From: a virus | Reading direction: 5' to 3' (one strand) | Length of the DNA: 24,788 nt | Virus record (IMG/VR): IMGVR_UViG_3300014501_000071 | Span: 1 to 24,788 of that record | Part shown: positions 21,089 through 24,788 of the stretch, in pieces | Layout: each line of letters starts with the position of its first letter | Numbering within the stretch: the stretch's first letter is position 1 | The notes under the pieces: generated by a model | Told to the model about the DNA's origin: nothing | Databases searched by the model: none | Seen by the model: only the letters and a program-made list of their open reading frames with translations | Program-made: the position numbers and the translations under genes

Positions 21089-22606
21089 TTAATTCAGCCC
21101 GCCAGACATGGAGAAGAAGAAATTACCTGCGCTCGGCACCTCGGTCGGGCGGAGCTGAATAGAGGCGTTCCCGGCCTGGGGAACATCCTCGCGGGTAAAC
21201 ACCGGAACAATGGCATACTGAACGCCGGGTACCGGAATTATCACATTGTATATGTCTGACACATTTATGAGCTGCCCGAAGCCCACGTTCGGCGGTGACA
21301 GAAACGCCTGAAGAGAGGCAGTTATGTTAGCCTGCACGACAGCCTGTGAATACGTCGGCTGAACGAAAACCTGCACAGGGTTTCCGGACGAGCCGATATC
21401 AATAAGGATGATAGAAGGATCAACCACGCTGACCGTAACGCCCGCCACAGTCTTACCTTCAAAGTAAGTAAGGATGCTATCAATAAGCGCGGGACCGGGC
21501 TGACCGTAGTTCGGGCCAAGAACGTACAGGCTTACGCTGGTATTGTGGTTCGCCACAGCCGTGGACATCAGGACCCCGGGCACATTCAGGACCAGGTCGG
21601 CAAAGTCCTCGGTGCTGACGGCCCGGTACTGAGCCCGGTACGACGCAGGCGCGTTAGCCCGGATCTGGTCATTAGTTTCCGGATCCGAACCCCCCAGCAT
21701 AGCACTGGAGTCAGGCGTAACATTGTCCTCCAGCAACGGGATGGACACCCCGTCGATCGCATCCACGATAATGGCCACCGCGCCCGCCGGAAGATTCCCG
21801 GCCGAGCCGATGCCTATCCTGTACGTCGCTGAGATAGCCATGGCGAGCGGCGGGATAAGACCATTTACGCCATCCCCGAAGACAATGGTTGTCGCACCAG
21901 CCTGATCGGTCACCGACTGAAATACGGTGTCCTCAGCGCCAGAGTCAATAAGGTAGTCAACCTGAGTCCACTGTACCGGGGCGTCCCCTGTGCCCTCAAC
22001 GAATATCTGCACGGTGCCGTCAATAACACCGAGCTGCGGGAGAACCAGCGCTTGCCCGGGAGTGCCATCAGACACTCCGATAGAGATGAGTGACTCTGTA
22101 ACACCCTGAAGCACCAGTACCGAGGCTGAGCCGCCGTCTCCGGGCACGACAACCTGTGCCTGGGTCTCAAAGATAGCGGGCGCTCCCGTAGTCCCTGCCG
22201 CGAAGCTGGAAGCCACCTGGGTACCCTGCGGGACTGTCACAGGCGGCCCTATGGTGTCTGTAGCGAAGGTAACGGTGCCCGAGGCAGGTGACCCGTTGGC
22301 GGGGATGTACCCGAGCGTCTGGGAGATGTTTAGCAAGCTTTGACGCTGCGTAGCTGTCGGAAGGTACGCTTCCTGACTGATGCGGTCACCATAATACGAG
22401 AGAATGTCACCCATGTAGGCGAACAGCTCCACCATCATGACGCCGAAATCACCTTCAGATGAAGTGTTCCAGTCGGGGAATGCGGTGCCTGCGTAGGTGA
22501 GCATGGACTGTACAAGAGAAGTCCAGTCCTTTGACGTGTAGTCAATGGCGGTAGGAACCTGGAGCACCGGATACTGCGCGGGAATAGCATTCTGGAGCGC
22601 GCTCAC
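21089..22606 (-). CDS. Baseplate wedge protein, baseplate J/gp6 family
   Basis: 505 residues from GTG at 22606, overlapping the sheath-initiator gene by GTGA. The N-terminal segment IDYTSKDWTSLVQSML...FPDWNTSSEGDFGVMMVELFAYMGDILSYYGDRISQEAYL (about 20-85) is the diagnostic start of gpJ-like wedge proteins. It is followed by LLNISQTLGYIPANGSPASG, VPQGTQV and, further on, the FGDGVNGLIPP turn and the TEDFADLVLNVPGV block. It matches the usual length of the family. Its role is to form the baseplate wedge with the gp25-like protein. The order D-V-W-J-I seen here is the P2/Mu arrangement. Confidence 0.92.
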   Translation of the reverse strand: MSALQNAIPAQYPVLQVPTAIDYTSKDWTSLVQSMLTYAGTAFPDWNTSSEGDFGVMMVELFAYMGDILSYYGDRISQEAYLPTATQRQSLLNISQTLGYIPANGSPASGTVTFATDTIGPPVTVPQGTQVASSFAAGTTGAPAIFETQAQVVVPGDGGSASVLVLQGVTESLISIGVSDGTPGQALVLPQLGVIDGTVQIFVEGTGDAPVQWTQVDYLIDSGAEDTVFQSVTDQAGATTIVFGDGVNGLIPPLAMAISATYRIGIGSAGNLPAGAVAIIVDAIDGVSIPLLEDNVTPDSSAMLGGSDPETNDQIRANAPASYRAQYRAVSTEDFADLVLNVPGVLMSTAVANHNTSVSLYVLGPNYGQPGPALIDSILTYFEGKTVAGVTVSVVDPSIILIDIGSSGNPVQVFVQPTYSQAVVQANITASLQAFLSPPNVGFGQLINVSDIYNVIIPVPGVQYAIVPVFTREDVPQAGNASIQLRPTEVPSAGNFFFSMSGGLN

Positions 22607-23001
22607 GAACTCGCCCCCTCGACAACTGTGCCGCCGACTTCCACCGTGGCCGTCAGCACTGTGGGGTTAGCAGCCGGGTCAATCGAGAAATCAACTTCCA
22701 CATTGGCAACACCAAGACTGTTATCAGGCTGAGGAAGGACGGCAAGAACGGTAACCGAGGGCTCCCATAGTGCCATCTGCTGCTTGACATCCTGGGTGAT
22801 TTCCTTGGTAACCACCGTAGGATCGGGCTCAAACAAGTAAGAACTAAGCGGAATGCCGTAGTCCGGCTGCATCACGCGCTCACCCGGGTTGGTATCCACC
22901 AGTGCCGTAACATGCTGCATAGCCTGAACACTCGGGTCAATGACAGTCGCCACATTACCGTGCTGGTCAAGTATGAACGGCACCTGAATCTCTGTACTCA
23001 T
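22603..23001 (-). CDS. Baseplate sheath-initiator protein, gp25/W family
   Basis: 132 residues from ATG at 23001, with GGAA a few bases upstream. It shows the gp25/W pattern: a variable start, VIDPSVQAMQHVTALVDTNP, the core ERVMQPDYGIPLSSYLFEP with the conserved Pro-Asp-Tyr-Gly, then EITQDVKQQMALWEPSVTV and a final beta segment. In contractile tails this protein anchors the first sheath ring to the baseplate wedge. It is coupled to the wedge gene by GTGA and follows the spike gene after 16 bases. Confidence 0.92.
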   Translation of the reverse strand: MSTEIQVPFILDQHGNVATVIDPSVQAMQHVTALVDTNPGERVMQPDYGIPLSSYLFEPDPTVVTKEITQDVKQQMALWEPSVTVLAVLPQPDNSLGVANVEVDFSIDPAANPTVLTATVEVGGTVVEGASS

Positions 23002-23017
23002 AGATGTTTCCAGAATA

Positions 23018-23467
23018 TCATTGCGAAGGGCTGACCTTCTGAGTCGTCAAAAAGTAAACCGGCATGTTAATATCCCCGCCGACAAACATGACAAGTACGA
23101 TCGTGCCTACCGGAGGGCCGGGACCTCCGCTGTCACCGGCACTGAAGCCAAGGCTTCGGCCTGCTGGCCCGGAAGGGACGTCTACAAAAGGACCGAAGTG
23201 ACTGGCAGGAATCACGTCAATGTCTGTTCCCGAGTTAACCACGCTGTTGACGTCTGAAGAGTAAGTGTTGCTTCCGCCGAGCTGACCGACTACGTTAAAG
23301 CCCATCGGACGCGCCCAGTTACTATGCTGCTGCCCGAAAAGCTGAGGCACCTGAACCTTAACGCAGACATCGCGCAGCCGCACCTGGGCAATGCGCCCCA
23401 GGTACACGCCAAACCATTCCCGGGGCTTGGGCGCCCCCGTAGTACCGCTCATGCGCCCACGACTCAT
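23018..23467 (-). CDS. Baseplate spike/hub protein, gpV/gp5 OB-fold family
   Basis: 149 residues from ATG at 23467, which overlaps the hub gene stop by ATGA and has GGAGGG six bases upstream; an earlier in-frame start at 23509 is less likely. The OB-fold is seen in FGVYLGRIAQVRLRDVCVKVQ and VPQLFGQQHSNWARP, and later PPVGTIVLVMFVGGDINMPVYF, which is typical of gp5 OB domains. There is no lysozyme domain and no long beta-helix, so it is a short spike base. It should sit on the gpD-like hub, and the tip may be a separate protein outside the window. Confidence 0.85.
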   Translation of the reverse strand: MSRGRMSGTTGAPKPREWFGVYLGRIAQVRLRDVCVKVQVPQLFGQQHSNWARPMGFNVVGQLGGSNTYSSDVNSVVNSGTDIDVIPASHFGPFVDVPSGPAGRSLGFSAGDSGGPGPPVGTIVLVMFVGGDINMPVYFLTTQKVSPSQ

Positions 23468-24630
23468 ACGCTGCCCTCCACTACCACGTTCATGTTTGTG
23501 GATTGCCACACGCCATTGCTCAGCGTGCAGGCCACAATTTCCGGGGAGACCGGATGAATGCCCTTAATCTTCGGGTAGTACCCCGTGGTGTTCCGCATCA
23601 GCTCTACCTCTGTGACATAGGTATCCAGGGCAGGTGTCATCCAGGACAAGCGCATCTTATGCGTAGCTCCCGTAACTATCCAGTCACCTTTTTCAGCATC
23701 CAGCATATGGTACCCGGTCAGCTTGAGTGCCTTACCCGGGTACAAAAGGGACCATCCGAATACCTGGCAGCTCGCGTAAACCCAGAACTGGCTTAGTGCC
23801 TGAGCTGCGTTCATCAGCCTGCGGGCCTCTGCGTGAGAGGTAACATGCCTGTGCGTGTCATTAAAATCCACGCCAGATGCCTGATTCGTGTCTGACTTTG
23901 TCAGGAACACTTTTCCCGTACCCTGCTCTATGCCGTAGATTTGCCTGTTTACGACTTCCCCGCCCGGAATGTTGTCCCCCTGGATCTTCCTGAAATGCTG
24001 TGCGGTATCCACCTTTCCCGGGATCATGCTGATGTGATACTGCGGAACGAAGTAGCTGCTGATCCCGCTGAGAATTACTATCGGGTCGATAAAGTACATC
24101 GTCCCGCCACTCACCCAGACTTTAAAGCCAATTTTATTAGCTATCCGTTTCAGGAAAAGGAAGTCACTTTCACCAGCCTGAACCTCATACGGCAGATTCC
24201 AGGTAGTCGCGGTCACCACGCAGCGCAGCTTATGCTCGCGAGCAATTTTCTGGGCAATCCCCGAAGGAGTTATGCTTGTCCAGACCCTTGTCTTATCAGT
24301 GTTCATTGTCTTGGAGGTACCTATGCAGAAGTACGTCACCTGCAACGCGGGAAGACCATCCACCTCGGACACCAGCTCATGATGATTAATGTACCCATAC
24401 CAGGTAACCAGCTTGTCCGGCATTCTGCCCCACTGTATTTCCACCGGGGAATTGTCGGGGTACATTTTAAGCAAATGCTTATTCGGATGATTGGGCGCGG
24501 CAGCGATACGCACGATAAACAGGTCATGCCTGCCCCAGTACTCTTGCAATTCAAACTCCATGGGAAGATCAAATTGCAGGACACCATTAATTTTGCAGGA
24601 ATAGATAACCGGCCCGGCCGCAATGCTCAT
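23464..24630 (-). CDS. Tail hub protein, late control gpD/gp27 family
   Basis: 388 residues from ATG at 24630, overlapping the LysM gene by ATGA. The beta-rich N-terminus (PVIYSCKINGVLQFDLPM, PVEIQWGRMP) is followed by SGIAQKIAREHKLRCVV and ESDFLFLKRIANKIGFKVWV, the conserved core of gpD-like hub proteins, with FRKIQGD and MNAAQALSQFWVYAS further on. The length fits the family. It forms the ring at the end of the tail tube that carries the spike. The next gene downstream is the spike base, as expected. Confidence 0.88.
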   Translation of the reverse strand: MSIAAGPVIYSCKINGVLQFDLPMEFELQEYWGRHDLFIVRIAAAPNHPNKHLLKMYPDNSPVEIQWGRMPDKLVTWYGYINHHELVSEVDGLPALQVTYFCIGTSKTMNTDKTRVWTSITPSGIAQKIAREHKLRCVVTATTWNLPYEVQAGESDFLFLKRIANKIGFKVWVSGGTMYFIDPIVILSGISSYFVPQYHISMIPGKVDTAQHFRKIQGDNIPGGEVVNRQIYGIEQGTGKVFLTKSDTNQASGVDFNDTHRHVTSHAEARRLMNAAQALSQFWVYASCQVFGWSLLYPGKALKLTGYHMLDAEKGDWIVTGATHKMRLSWMTPALDTYVTEVELMRNTTGYYPKIKGIHPVSPEIVACTLSNGVWQSTNMNVVVEGSV

Positions 24631-24788
24631 TGCGACGGCACCCGGATAATCGTTCCGGACGGAATAGAAGACCAGTCGAGTATCTCCGGATTAGCATCAG
24701 CTATCGCGTACCATTGCGTCGGGTCACCATAAAAACCATTAGCCAGGGTGTCCGGCCGGTCAGACCCCGTTACCTGGTACGACTGGTA
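24627..24788 (-). CDS. LysM-like tail protein, start outside window
   Basis: The open frame runs in from the window edge for 53 codons and stops at 24627, overlapping the hub gene by ATGA. The visible part (YQSYQVTGSDRPDTLANGFY then GDPTQWYAIADANPEI) is a LysM-like repeat: the Asp-Thr-Leu-Ala start, the Tyr-Gly-Asp turn and the final IPSGTIIRVP. In contractile tails a small gpX or gp53-like LysM protein is encoded just before gpD, which fits. The N-terminus lies beyond the window, so the full length is unknown. Confidence 0.85.
   Translation of the reverse strand, partial: YQSYQVTGSDRPDTLANGFYGDPTQWYAIADANPEILDWSSIPSGTIIRVPSQ

Noticed and set aside
1-24788. tRNA genes or CRISPR arrays
   Set aside because: I looked for T-loop-like GTTCGA patterns with matching acceptor stems and for regularly spaced repeats on both strands and found none that held up by eye.

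Overview
The window looks like part of the genome of a tailed bacteriophage or prophage of an actinobacterium. The base composition is fairly high in GC, GTG and TTG starts are common, and genes are tightly coupled with ATGA, GTGA and TGATG overlaps. One 43-residue helix-rich gene and several other tiny genes sit in line, as is usual for actinophages. Nearly everything is on the minus strand and reads from right to left as one long array with no clear terminator. The exact host cannot be read from the sequence.

Right part (24.8 to 14.5 kb, minus strand): baseplate and tail-tip genes in the order found in contractile tails. These are a LysM-like tail protein (cut by the window edge), a gpD/gp27-like hub, a gpV/gp5-like OB-fold spike base, a gp25/W-like sheath initiator, a baseplate J (gp6-like) wedge protein and a jelly-roll-like minor tail protein. 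They are followed by a very large adhesin (gpI-like domain plus CBM4-like, CBM5/12-like, PA14 and laminin-G-like modules) and a second adhesin with two carbohydrate-binding-like modules. Short genes, one encoding a membrane protein, follow at 14.5 to 12.6 kb.

Left part (12 to 0.4 kb, minus strand): a DNA replication module. It holds a RepA/DnaB-type helicase ATPase, a DnaG-type primase (CHC2 zinc finger plus Toprim), an SNF2-type helicase, a MerR-like DNA-binding protein, a probable ssDNA-binding protein and a family A DNA polymerase with an intact-looking 3'-5' exonuclease. Small unknown genes are interspersed.

The outstanding feature is a load of four homing elements in 25 kb. The polymerase carries a class 1 intein with an HNH nuclease at TGRTS/C. 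The SNF2 helicase carries a LAGLIDADG intein inside Walker A that has the class 3 (W-C-T) signature and begins with leucine. Two related free-standing LAGLIDADG genes sit exactly at the 5' ends of the polymerase gene and the large adhesin gene. At both of these sites the first codons of the target gene occur twice, once on each side of the endonuclease gene, and the copies differ only by synonymous changes. This suggests an element that hijacks the target's original start and supplies a recoded replacement start. At the adhesin the replacement start is followed by an apparent one-base frameshift.
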